Source of the DNA: Amphibalanus amphitrite | Lineage: Eukaryota > Arthropoda > Thecostraca > Balanomorpha > Balanidae | NCBI RefSeq assembly: GCF_019059575.1 | Contig: NW_024882707.1 | Span: 147,660-211,659, forward strand | Length of the DNA: 64,000 bases | Direction: 5' to 3' | Part shown: positions 52,401 through 57,790 of the stretch, piece by piece | How the letters are laid out: every line of letters starts with the position of its first letter | Position numbering within the stretch: position 1 is the first letter of the stretch | The notes under the pieces: generated by a model | Told to the model about the DNA's origin: nothing | Database searches by the model: none | The model's input: the letters and a program-made list of their open reading frames with translations, nothing else | Position numbers and translations under genes: made by a program

Positions 52401-55400
52401 TCATACGCCATTATCGAGTAAGCATCAGCTGCCCCACTACACTGTTTACGTCATTTCTCAATCCACGTTCATCCTGCCTTCATTCCCAACTGTATGCGTT
52501 TCTGCACCCGCAGAGAACAGCAAGTCGTCGGCGCCGGCGGCGGGCGCCTGGGACTCGCTGCCCCTCGTGTATCGCAACATGGACAGCGATCAGGGGGACC
52601 GGGAGACCACCCACCTGCTGGTCGACCTGCTGATGAAGTTTATGGCTCGGCCCGACCAGGTAGGACCGTCGTTGTTACCGCCAATTACCTGTGAATCGGC
52701 CGAGTTACGCGCGCTTTTTAAAGCCCCTGGTGTTTCAAGACTAAACCAGTGGCTTTGGTCAGCAAACTGACCAGGTAGAATTGACGGCGTGCCAGCGAAT
52801 CGACCGAGCTGTGCGTACTCTTTAGACCACTGGTGTTTTGTGACTAAAGCAGTAAATTTGGCTGACAAGCGACACCGCATGTTGAGTTGTGAGGTATTTG
52901 GGTCATACAAGGGTCACATACATCTACATCAAATGTTCCTTTTTCCATTATTTGTTCATCAAACCGCCACCGTCAGCGTTACGCTGACCGTCTCGGTTTT
53001 TATCCTCGCAGGCGCCACCCGGTGACGACAAGCAGCAGTGCCGCAGCCAACAGATGGCCCTCCGACACCTGGCCATGAGCCTCGGGTTCAACCAGACCGA
53101 CAAGACATTCTTCATGTCGCCGGCGCGGCTCAGGTGAGTCAGCGGACCTGTCGGAGAAGATGGGGAATACCTGGTGACGGTGGAATACCTGTTGACGGTG
53201 GAGTCGGATTTGATAGAACGTTTTGTGGTGTTCTCAGTTCTCTTGTCAAGGCTGACTCCGACTGACGGCGACTCCGACTCCGACTCCGACTCTGCAGCTC
53301 TGGCTGGATGATCCTGATCGGAGACACACCGCGGACTTGTAAGACCCCCTTCCACGCTGACCGTCACTCCATCACCGACAGGTCGAAGGCGTCATTCAAC
53401 GCGTTCCTGTCCCAGCTGACGCACGTGCTCGACTACAACTTCCCTCTGGGCGGCGCTCTGGTACCGCTCTGTCTGCCGATCCTCCTGTACGCGGCGGCAC
53501 CGTCCCGGCAGGCGGCCGTGGCGCCCGGCCGGCCCAGCTACAGCCTCTGGCATCTGGAGGAGCGCCAGAGACACGACTGGCTCGCCGCCCTGCTCACCAT
53601 TCTGTACAAGGTACGACTGGCTGGCCGCCCTGCTCACCATTCTGTACAAGGTACGACTGGCTGGCCGCCCTGCTCACTATTCTGTACAAGGTACGACTGG
53701 CTGGCCGCCCTACTCACCATTCTGTACAAGGTACGACTGGCTGGCCGCCCTGCTAACCATTCTGTACAAGGTACGACTGGCTGGCCGCCCTACTCACCAT
53801 TCTGTACAAGGTACGACTGGCTGGCCGCCCTGCTCACCATTCTGTACAAGGTGCGGCGGACAGTCGGGATGGGGTGCAGACTGCAGATCTCTCCGATTTT
53901 AGACTGCATGAGGAGGGCAGTGATTTGGGCTATAGTAAATGAGTGGAGGTAGGACTGATTTTGCGGGCTTTATAAAGAATATGTTGCAAAAGTAGACGAT
54001 GGTATGAAATAGTGTGGCATTGATTTTGCATTCTTGTGGAAGCCAAAATCATGGCTATGCCAGGGCGTTTAAGGTTTTTACACTCTAGTTTAAATCATTT
54101 GCCGCGTCGATCAAACTAAAATTTGCCCTCGAGTCCAATTAGTTAAATTTTATCATAAGGGGATGTTTGAAACCTGCCAGCCAGCTGGTTTGTTACTATC
54201 AGCGCTTGAAACAGAGACAGCTGTTGTTGCTGCATGTGACTCGTCTTTTTGTGAGATATTTGTATCGTTGTTGTTTATATCGGCCTGCCTGACTTGTTTG
54301 ACTTATTGTGTATGGCGTCGATTGTATGTTGTTGTTTTTTTTTACTCTATGTATTGTGACATGGCATTACTCTAAGCATTTATGTGAGCTATTTTCTCTC
54401 TAAGACCATTTTCTCTTGCGGTCTGTGCTTGTGCAGAATATTTTTGGCTTTATTCCTACCCGTCAATACGGAACGGGAGCAGCTTTGTTTTTGCCGAACG
54501 CTGAGCTCTGATAGAAGACGTCAGGTGCTACAGCCTCCGCGTCCGCTTTTGGTCGCCACGTTGTCGCCCGCCTGTGCTAATTACTTGTCGTTACATGTTG
54601 TTTTTCCGCTTGCGACCGCTACGACTGTCCACGTCGCCGCCGCTCCGGAATGCTCCGATCGCTGCTACTGCTACCGCTACCACGGCTGTGCTGCCGCTGC
54701 TGCAATTACTGCTTCCCCGACCGCTGCTACTGCTTCAACTGCTACTGCTTCCCCGGCTGCCGCTGGCCTACCAACCCCATCGTCTGCTGCCACCCCACCA
54801 TCGGACAATTGGTGTGCATCGCTTCTGCATCGCCACCATGATCGTCGCCTCCGCCATCTTTTCGGCGGTACGGCACACCAACAGAAGGCTCGCTGCTCGG
54901 ACTCGTTACAGTACCAGTACGGTGACCCGGGACTCAGCGTACCTCTGCTGGCGCTCTGTCAGATAGTGCTCAACACACTACACCTCTGCCGACCGCCGGC
55001 TGAGACGCCGGCCGCCGCCGCAGCCGCCGCCGCCCCGCTCAGCAGAATAGGTGGGTACGGTACGGGTGGAGTGGTTTGGATGGCTGTAATGTTGGGATTC
55101 CAAAAATCCTTTATCATAGAAATATACTGGGAGGGATACATTTTATCCGAATAAGTTGTTCATTTAAGATTTCTGCCTACGTAGTTTGCTAGGTTTTTAG
55201 ATATTGTCGTTAAATGACATATTTAGGAGTCTACATTTTACATACAAATATGAAGATATCAGTATTGATGTAGATACCCAAAATAAAAGCGGGAGTCGTC
55301 TAACGGCTACTCACTTTGTCGTCAGGCTCTCACGGCTGCTACCCGTTCCCATCTTTAACGCGGCCGCACGTATCCACAGGCTCGCTGCAGCCGAGTGGTG

Positions 55401-57689
55401 TGGGAGGCTCCCCTCCCGGCCCTGCGGAGCAAACCCCGCCGGTGACCCCTCGGCCGACCCTGGCTCCTGAGCTGGTGCCTCAGCCGCCGCCGCCTCCCCC
55501 GGCGCCAGGACCGCCGTCCTTCAGTGTCGGTGGGGAGGACTGGCGCCGCGGCCGACCCGACCCGACCGCCTGGTGAGCGGGGAAAGGGCAGTGGTAGACA
55601 GCCTGGGGGGCGGGAATGGGCAGCGTCGGACCAGCGAGCTACGTTCGGGGGGTGATGGAGACTTACCAGTGTTGTTGATGATCAGGATTGGACACACTAA
55701 TATCTCAGAAATATCACGGCTCATTTTGGATCACCACGACCACGTGTTCGTTAAATAGTATAGCTTTTGTAACCAATACTATCCTGGAGTCTGAATATTT
55801 GTGTCTCTTTTGCTGGTTTCCGAAAAAAATGAGTTTTTTAATAGATCGTGATGAAACATAGCAGGTTAATTTCAGTGCTTTTTGTTTTCAGTTACGGCAG
55901 TGAGGATAACGACATCGAGCCTGAACTAGAGGCTATCCCAGAGTCACCCAAGACACCGTCGTCACACCAGAGCTTCTGTGTAAGTGTGACTAGATCTAGT
56001 CACGGCTGCTGGTGGCTAGCTGAATCATGACTGCGCTATCTGATCACATGTCCCTAACCTATTCCAGTAGGAAGCTCTGTTGATATGATTTCGTGTACAA
56101 GTCTTCCTCTCCCTGACGTTCATGTGGGCCGGACAGGCTGTGACTGAGACTGAATGTCGCTTTACCTCAGTGCGTGCGCCAGCCCAGACTCGCGTTGGTC
56201 GTTTTCCGTGCGCCAGGATTCCCCGTTGATGGAGCTGGCCGTTACTTTACCTTGACCTGTGTCTGTCGTCCCCAGGACTCCTTAGTCGAGCTGGACGCGC
56301 TGGAGGAGATGACGCCCGTGCAGGCGGTCCAGCCCGTCCAGGTGGACAGCTGCCCCTTCACCGGACTCGGGGTGGCCGAGATGGCACAGTCGGTGTGTGT
56401 CACCAGCGAGGTGAGCTCGCGCTCCATCCGTCCCTCAGACTGTCTGCCGGTCTGTCTGTTTGTCGGGCACTGCGCGCTCCTCTCTGACAGGGGTGTCATA
56501 CCGACTTGCGGCGCCGGAAAGCTGATGAATTAAGTACAGTGTTTCTTCTGAATTTTATTGTATCTCTGAGACACCACGTTTATCTTAAAGTGAGCTCATC
56601 TCCGTAAATAATTTGACTAGCTGCTTGATTTAGCGTTTTTCTTTGTCCCGCCGCTGTCCCATCGCTGACCGTGCACCCGTATCGCACGGTGCCGTGCAGC
56701 TGACGTCTGGCTATGGTCCGACCCGTGTTTTACCGCTGTGCCCTGCAGCTGACGTCTCTGACGCCGGAGGTGGCCACTGTGAACTCGGACCTGGTCACCG
56801 CTTCTGTGGCCCCCTCGGAGATGGCCACGGTGGTTCAGCCGACTGAGGTGGTCTGCCATCAGGCACAGACGGCGGATTTCAGGTAAGCAACTCGCTGCGG
56901 CTCAGATATACCAACTGAACAGTACTGATCGGGGTAGTTATTCAAAAGTCGCCACAGCCATCTGTGGTATATGCGCTCCTTGCATGGTGCTTAAATGCAA
57001 TTATGGGATGCTGTGTTCCTGTCTTTTTTTCTTATTTTGCTATCGCCTGTATTCCTATTTATCTCCGTCGTTCTCCCAGACTTCCCCGTCGCCTAGTCTT
57101 ATATAATACTGAACGAGGCCGGTGTAAATAAATTTTCAAGACCGAGGTCCTTACTGGATTTTTGAACGAGGCCGAAGGCCGAGTTCAAAAATCAGTAAGG
57201 ACTGAGGTCTTGAAAATTTATCACCGGCCGAGTTTGGTATGTATTTTACTGTATGCCAACGATGCCAACGATAAATTTATTTTCTGGACCGAAGCTCTTA
57301 GCCGACTTAGGAACGAGAACATCCCAAAATGTTGGCTTAAGTGCATTCTGGTAATGCATTTTTGACCGTGGTCAATTTGCTTACACCAGTTATTACCACA
57401 CCCCTCTGGCTAATGTATTTGAATAGACCAGGCATACAGTAATTCCTTATTCCAATAACTGCTAACAGTGCTTTGCTCTCTGATGCCCAGGAACTGACCT
57501 CCGCTCCGTGCCGTTACAGTGTGATGGAGGAGACTGCCGAGCTGGAGATGTTTCAGCCGACTGTGGTGTCCGCTGCGACCCATCCGCCGGCCACCGCGTG
57601 TCATCCACCGGTCGCCGCGCCTCACCCGCCGGCAGCCACCGCCGCCGCTCCTGCCGCCGGGAGACAGGCTGCGCCGCCGTTCTTACACA
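16456..57689 (+). CDS. UNC79: UNC79, NALCN channel-complex scaffold; 37 exons placed, 3' end beyond window
   Basis: Exons: 16456-16477, 20624-20740, 22662-22823, 24680-24850, 25314-25391, 25678-25863, 26219-26239, 26484-26617, 27079-27174, 27556-27770, 28075-28168, 28457-28619, 29033-29174, 29433-29609, 30020-30143, 30585-30729, 31081-31229, 31548-31688, 32005-32142, 32470-32625, 47812-47923, 48160-48332, 48674-48822, 49508-49665, 50003-50187, 50404-50605, 50955-51140, 51986-52081, 52514-52659, 53012-53133, 53382-53610, 54912-55050, 55326-55572, 55892-55979, 56276-56410, 56749-56882, 57520-57689. All have GT-AG borders and matching phases (about 1,767 codons). UNC79 is a large, mostly helical cytoplasmic protein that with UNC80 forms an extended scaffold on the NALCN sodium-leak channel and sets neuronal excitability. 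Homology is clear along the length (ALYPSLDYTGLY, HYWPALNP, PPPLYLCQ, NRPIRYC, SLLKEAQ, VQEQALTWL, VPVLLHAITLPCGADVFW, FDTVIVDRP, LSWEFFNSRF, VLDYNFPLG). Human UNC79 is about 2,600 aa, so roughly the last third is missing here. Confidence 0.95.
17329..17803. mobile_element. MITE-like element in UNC79 intron 1
   Basis: Imperfect inverted ends: TAAAGGGACCCTCCCACCTT at the left pairs with the inverse of AAGGTGGGATGGTCACTTTA at the right. About 475 bp with no coding frame. TTA/TAA next to the ends could be a 3-bp target duplication as in PIF/Harbinger elements; the superfamily is a guess. Confidence 0.5.
17804..19148. other. UNC79 intron 1, non-repeat part
   Basis: Mostly AT-rich. A GC-rich patch near 18300-18450 gives a short Arg/Ser/Ala-rich open frame without homology and is not called a gene. 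Confidence 0.4.
19149..20344. mobile_element. TA-flanked element with ~172-bp terminal inverted repeats (intron 1)
   Basis: The first ~175 bases (from CTGTTAACGCCAGACCCC) reappear almost perfectly as the reverse complement in the last 172 bases (20173-20344). TA flanks both ends (19147-19148, 20345-20346). Such long inverted repeats with a TA target suggest a non-autonomous Tc1/mariner-like or foldback element. The GC-rich centre encodes nothing recognisable. It ends about 280 bp before the exon 2 acceptor. Confidence 0.75.
20624..32625 (+). CDS. UNC79: UNC79 exons 2-20, N-terminal helical-repeat portion
   Basis: Exons of 21-215 bases separated by mostly short introns, ending just before the 15 kb intron 20. 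The encoded region contains the conserved N-terminal UNC79 blocks, including a Cys-rich segment over exons 8-10 (GWEPHQC..NC, LYLCQ, CENKNC, CTCFAIEC, IRYCAQC, with His residues). It resembles the Cys/His-rich stretch in vertebrate UNC79 and could bind zinc, which is inference. Exon 12 has an NAG-NAG acceptor (CAGCAG at 28454-28459), so one Gln may be variably included. Exons 19-20 pass into an acidic, Pro-rich linker. Confidence 0.93.
21645..21722 (-). repeat. tRNA-like segment with pol III A and B boxes (SINE-like)
   Basis: Read on the minus strand it begins GGTGTAGCTCAGCGTATGAG (A-box-like) and about 45 bases later has GGTTCAAGACG (B-box-like). The D-arm pairs but I cannot draw a proper anticodon arm, so this is more likely a decayed tRNA-derived SINE head than a working tRNA. 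It lies inside the intron 2 inverted-repeat element. Confidence 0.3.
21803..21905 (+). repeat. Second tRNA-like segment (SINE-like)
   Basis: Contains TAGCTTGGTGG (A-box-like) and GGTTCGAGCC (exact B-box core) followed by a short GC hairpin. The box spacing is larger than in a plain tRNA. Orientation is opposite to its neighbour. Tentative. Confidence 0.3.
23186..24356. mobile_element. TTAA-flanked piggyBac-like non-autonomous element (intron 3)
   Basis: Terminal inverted repeat CCCGCGCCCCGTAGGG at the left and its perfect inverse at the right, with TTAA directly outside both ends (23182-23185, 24357-24360). TTAA targets and CCC-starting ends are hallmarks of piggyBac. Just inside each end is a G-run/C-run palindrome. 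The interior has several AGGTCA motifs and no transposase frame. It is inserted in the TTAA of one unit of the tandem repeat that precedes UNC79 exon 4. Confidence 0.85.
24361..24700 (+). repeat. Tandem copies of the 5' edge (acceptor side) of UNC79 exon 4
   Basis: Four diverged units of about 100-110 bp. Each carries an AACTCCCCGG-type intron piece, a CAG acceptor-like end and the first ~30 exon bases (GTTTCGGCCAGTCGCTGCTG, then CACACCATG). Units centre near 24385, 24475, 24580 and 24685. Only the last one continues as the exon. Confidence 0.8.
24829..25035 (+). repeat. Tandem copies of the 3' edge (donor side) of UNC79 exon 4
   Basis: The block CTGCTGCCGTTCACACTCA followed by a GTAAGGAG donor is repeated about four more times with decreasing fidelity, giving a run of donor-like sites in the first 190 bases of intron 4. 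Confidence 0.8.
26219..26239 (+). CDS. UNC79: UNC79 exon 7, a 21-base microexon
   Basis: Seven codons read as G-L-D-V-E-D-I with split glycine codons at both ends. It has a TTTTTCTCCAG acceptor and GTGAGT donor. Flanking exons are both in phase 1, so the exon can be skipped or included without changing the frame. Inclusion is inferred from splice-site strength; vertebrate UNC79 has a few residues here. Confidence 0.6.
26581..26773 (+). repeat. Three 74-bp tandem copies of the 3' end and donor of UNC79 exon 8
   Basis: Units start at 26581, 26655 and 26729. Each encodes GSEYPPPLYLCQ and ends in CAG|GTGAGG. The second and third are preceded by TTGAGCAG, a weak acceptor, so a 36-base in-frame repeat exon is conceivable. 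The first copy is the one joined to the upstream exon. Confidence 0.9.
30500..30625 (+). repeat. Degenerate tandem copies of the 5' edge of UNC79 exon 16
   Basis: Two diverged copies (near 30502 and 30548) of the exon start segment CTCGATGGTGAACATCGCC precede the real exon with a period of about 40-45 bases. They read CTCAATTTTCAACATCCCC and CTCAATGTTCAACACCCCC. Confidence 0.6.
32712..32738. repeat. Left arm of a 27-bp perfect inverted repeat spanning 14.8 kb
   Basis: Begins CATGGTGTGTCGTTTCGGGA. Its exact reverse complement lies at 47509-47535. The sequences next to the arms differ and no clear target duplication is seen, so these may be ends of one composite element or two unrelated inverted copies. 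Confidence 0.7.
33330..34080. other. GC-rich unclassified intron sequence
   Basis: Contains a segment rich in CCCGG/GGGCTG motifs (33400-33600) and a second GC-rich block (33840-34080). Both look repeat-derived, possibly 3' ends of non-LTR elements, but no end structure or coding frame supports a specific call. Confidence 0.3.
34300..36499 (+). mobile_element. Mariner-like element with TA target duplication and transposase remnant
   Basis: Near-perfect 28-bp inverted ends (CAGGGGTGGGCAGATAAATT at left; one mismatch at right) with TA outside both. A decayed plus-strand frame around 34880-35065 reads PEDVILVPKSMQQTSVMAF and on to SDGHVGPPYF. This matches the central part of mariner/Tc1 (IS630-like) transposases, where a VMVFG..SSDG.VMPP motif follows the first catalytic Asp region. 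Stops and frameshifts elsewhere show it is dead. A TTAA element is inserted in its middle. Confidence 0.75.
35189..36097. mobile_element. TTAA-flanked piggyBac-like element B (909 bp)
   Basis: Ends CCCTCGCCCGCACATG and its inverse CATGTGCGGGCGAGGG, with perfect TTAA duplications (35185-35188, 36098-36101). Next to the ends are G-run/C-run palindromes. The interior has many AGGTCA/TGACCT hexamers. It lies inside the mariner-like element. Confidence 0.88.
37343..38600. repeat. Dispersed repeat family R, copy 1, split by element C
   Basis: Sequence up to 37400 (gaagcgaaatcttttTTAA) and from 38305 (TTAAgataacggaaagatatcag) join to give the same order as the uninterrupted copies near 41460 and 44840. 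After the join come CGGCCCGGCC, TAACGCTTTTGAGAGGC and CTACCCCGTAATTAA blocks. The phrases 'ATATCTCAGCAACCGCT..CCGATT' in this family resemble wording common in non-autonomous Helitrons, but ends were not identified. Confidence 0.6.
37401..38304. mobile_element. TTAA-flanked piggyBac-like element C (904 bp)
   Basis: Ends CCCTCGCCGGCACA and inverse TGTGCCGGCGAGGG with perfect TTAA on both sides (37397-37400, 38305-38308). The interior has an A/C-rich start, tandem AGGTCAGGTCAGGTCA near 37740, and an exact DR1 AGGTCAAAGGTCA at 38131. Inserted in repeat family R. Confidence 0.88.
38721..40009. mobile_element. TTAA-type element E, inserted in D and itself carrying a small MITE
   Basis: Ends CCCTCGCCGGCC and GGCCGGCGAGGG; TTAA at the left (38717-38720) and a one-base-changed TCAA at the right (40010-40013). 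The insertion falls exactly in the TTAA of the phrase CCAATTTTAAGGTCCTAGG, which is intact in the copy at 46250. Confidence 0.8.
38745..39008. mobile_element. Small MITE (~260 bp) nested in element E
   Basis: Inverted ends about 45 bp long: CATATCGACACCTTTTTTTA at the left and its inverse TAAAAAAGGTGTCGATATG at the right, extending through an ACCCCACAT..GTTCTCC block. No coding frame. Superfamily unknown. Confidence 0.75.
40757..41440. other. Intron 20 sequence without assigned repeat
   Basis: Moderate GC content, a GCCCGC-rich patch near 41090-41220 and no recognisable frame or repeat ends. Confidence 0.3.
41441..42345. repeat. Dispersed repeat family R, copy 2
   Basis: Starts with GAGCGAGCGAGCGCAGCGAG and a five-fold CGGCC array, then three successive 'CTCAG..CCGATT..' modules. 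It contains several perfect palindromes around CACGTG (GTGGCACGTGCCAC at ~41667; two copies of GCACGTGCGCACGTGC near 41995 and 42122). More than 80% similar by eye to copy 3. Confidence 0.7.
42644..43135. mobile_element. hAT-like MITE with 8-bp target duplication
   Basis: Left end TAGTGTTCGCCATGGGCC, right end inverse of CAGTGTTCGCCACGGGCC. Flanks TTATATGG (42636-42643) and TTACATGG (43136-43143) form an 8-bp duplication with one mismatch, as expected of hAT. Both subterminal regions are built of GGGCTGG/GGCCGGG repeats. No transposase. Confidence 0.8.
43187..43825. mobile_element. Penelope-like element fragment bounded by ~40-bp inverted repeats
   Basis: The ends share AAAAAACGACAATGTATTCA in opposite orientation (43187-43234 against 43781-43825). 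The enclosed DNA encodes the tail of a Penelope-type protein, annotated separately. Penelope-like elements often carry inverted or direct terminal repeats, so the repeat may belong to the element. Confidence 0.6.
43271..43669 (+). pseudogene. GIY-YIG endonuclease domain of a Penelope-like retroelement, frameshifted
   Basis: Frame one reads VVYEIPCKGCGQSYVGETG, the start of the GIY-YIG-type nuclease fold of Penelope-like elements. A one-base shift near 43413 continues as VRVKEHKNDVRFH, then NHLPDWDGTQIL and RKRKIIEAAHII, in the usual order. The reverse-transcriptase part upstream is absent. This is a dead 3' fragment; in active elements this domain nicks target DNA. Confidence 0.8.
43875..44300. 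mobile_element. TTAA-type element F, left part only
   Basis: TTAA at 43871-43874, then CCCTCGCATGTGTAGGGG and the family interior (TTTTTCGCGAATAATC, GACGAAACTTTCAG, AGGTCAGGTCAGGGTCA) until about 44300, where similarity stops. The right half is lost. Confidence 0.7.
44301..44813. other. AT-rich intron 20 sequence
   Basis: No repeat ends or coding motif recognised. Confidence 0.3.
44814..45430. repeat. Dispersed repeat family R, copy 3
   Basis: Same order of blocks as copy 2 (GAGCGAGCG start, CGGCC array, TAACGCTTTTGAGAGGC, GTGGCACGTGCCACGTG, GTGCGCACGT). Shorter CGGCC array, and the right end is cut off earlier. Confidence 0.7.
45431..46098. other. Intron 20 sequence with AGGTCA clusters
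   Basis: Holds several AGGTCA/TGACCT hexamers (an exact TGACCTTTGACCT at 45663-45675) and a short GGGGTGTTCAAACACCCC hairpin near 45780. Probably the remnant of another element; no ends seen. Confidence 0.35.
46103..46982. mobile_element. TTAA-flanked piggyBac-like element G, complete (880 bp)
   Basis: Ends CCCTCGCATGTGTG and the CACATGGGAGGG side, with TTAA on both sides (46099-46102, 46983-46986). It contains the uninterrupted family interior and is the best reference copy for the interrupted ones. An exact DR1 (AGGTCAAAGGTCA) lies at 46813-46825 and tandem AGGTC pentamers near 46435. Confidence 0.88.
46987..47811. other. Right end of intron 20
   Basis: Unremarkable sequence, with a GC-rich patch near 47160-47400 and the right arm of the 27-bp inverted repeat at 47509-47535. 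A pyrimidine-rich tract before 47812 serves the exon 21 acceptor. Confidence 0.4.
47812..53610 (+). CDS. UNC79: UNC79 exons 21-31, central portion
   Basis: Eleven exons in short introns encode the best conserved central blocks: FTVDELPPELQLLY, SHLLACLRLLVLHADCL, VPVLLHAITLPCGADVFW, the W-K-V-R-F motif, CLEAQFDTVIVDRP, LSWEFFNSRF, THLLVDLLMKFMA and FNAFLSQLTHVLDYNFPLG. Exon 27 has two donors 27 bases apart in the same phase (after 51140 and after 51167), so nine residues may be optional. Exon 28 encodes a Ser/Arg-rich stretch (RQASAPALNRKASRFG) suggestive of a phosphorylated loop, which is inference. Codon use is strongly G/C at third positions, unlike the surrounding introns. Confidence 0.93.
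53571..53850 (+). repeat. Seven 40-bp copies of the 3' end of UNC79 exon 31 including its donor
   Basis: The original exon end is at 53610. Six further copies of the unit GTACGACTGGCTGGCCGCCC.. ending in CTGTACAAG follow with no gap and almost no divergence. Each ends AAG|GTACGA, the last AAG|GTGCGG, giving seven possible donors. No stop codon appears in the frame read through from exon 31. Because 40 is not a multiple of 3, only use of the original, fourth or seventh donor (53610, 53730, 53850) keeps the frame into exon 32. Confidence 0.95.
53851..54911. other. UNC79 intron 31
   Basis: Contains a CTGCTACTGCTACC-type low-complexity tract (54640-54780). Long open frames over it (Leu/Pro/Ala/Thr-rich) are composition artefacts. 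Confidence 0.5.
54912..57689 (+). CDS. UNC79: UNC79 exons 32-37, start of the disordered middle region
   Basis: Exon 32 continues the conserved helix (YQYGDPGLSVPLL, IVLNTLHLC). The rest is low-complexity: an Ala run, a Pro-rich segment (PQPPPPPPAPGPP), then an acidic DNDIEPELEAIPESPKTP motif that resembles an acidic-to-Pro segment of other UNC79 proteins, and Val/Thr/Pro-rich sequence in exons 35-37. Phases are consistent. Exon 37 needs the acceptor CCGTTACAG at 57511-57519; the earlier acceptor-like CAG at 57488-57490 would bring a stop codon. The last donor is CACA|GTGAGT at 57690. The following exon lies beyond the window. Confidence 0.75.
56685..56760 (+). repeat. Duplicated acceptor edge of UNC79 exon 36
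   Basis: The junction GTGCCGTGCAGCTGACGTCT occurs at about 56690-56709 and again as TGTGCCCTGCAGCTGACGTCT at the real exon start, 59 bases later. The first copy, if used as acceptor, would change the phase. Confidence 0.6.
57109..57237. mobile_element. 129-bp foldback MITE forming a near-perfect hairpin
   Basis: Two arms of about 63 bases (57113-57175 and 57178-57237) pair almost completely around a GAA loop. TA lies outside both ends (57107-57108, 57238-57239). In UNC79 intron 36, so any transcript would contain a long hairpin. Confidence 0.75.
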
Positions 57690-57790
57690 GTGAGTGAGAC
57701 AAACTGTGTAGTCATGCAATAGTGCAGTCAGGGAGGCGCCACTCGCACTGACTGATGGGAGCAGCTGGCAACATTCTGAGGGTATCTATA

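Noticed and set aside
53308-53952. Independent 214-aa gene
   Set aside because: It is UNC79 exon 31 read through the 40-bp donor repeats into the intron.
54384-55154. Open frame of 256 codons over intron 31 and exon 32
   Set aside because: Upstream of 54912 it is Thr/Ala/Pro/Leu low complexity from a CTGCTAC-type tract. Only the part from 54912 matches UNC79 and has an acceptor in the right phase.
57491-57519. Earlier acceptor for UNC79 exon 37
   Set aside because: Starting at 57491 with the incoming phase 2 yields a stop codon within two codons; the acceptor ending at 57519 keeps the frame.
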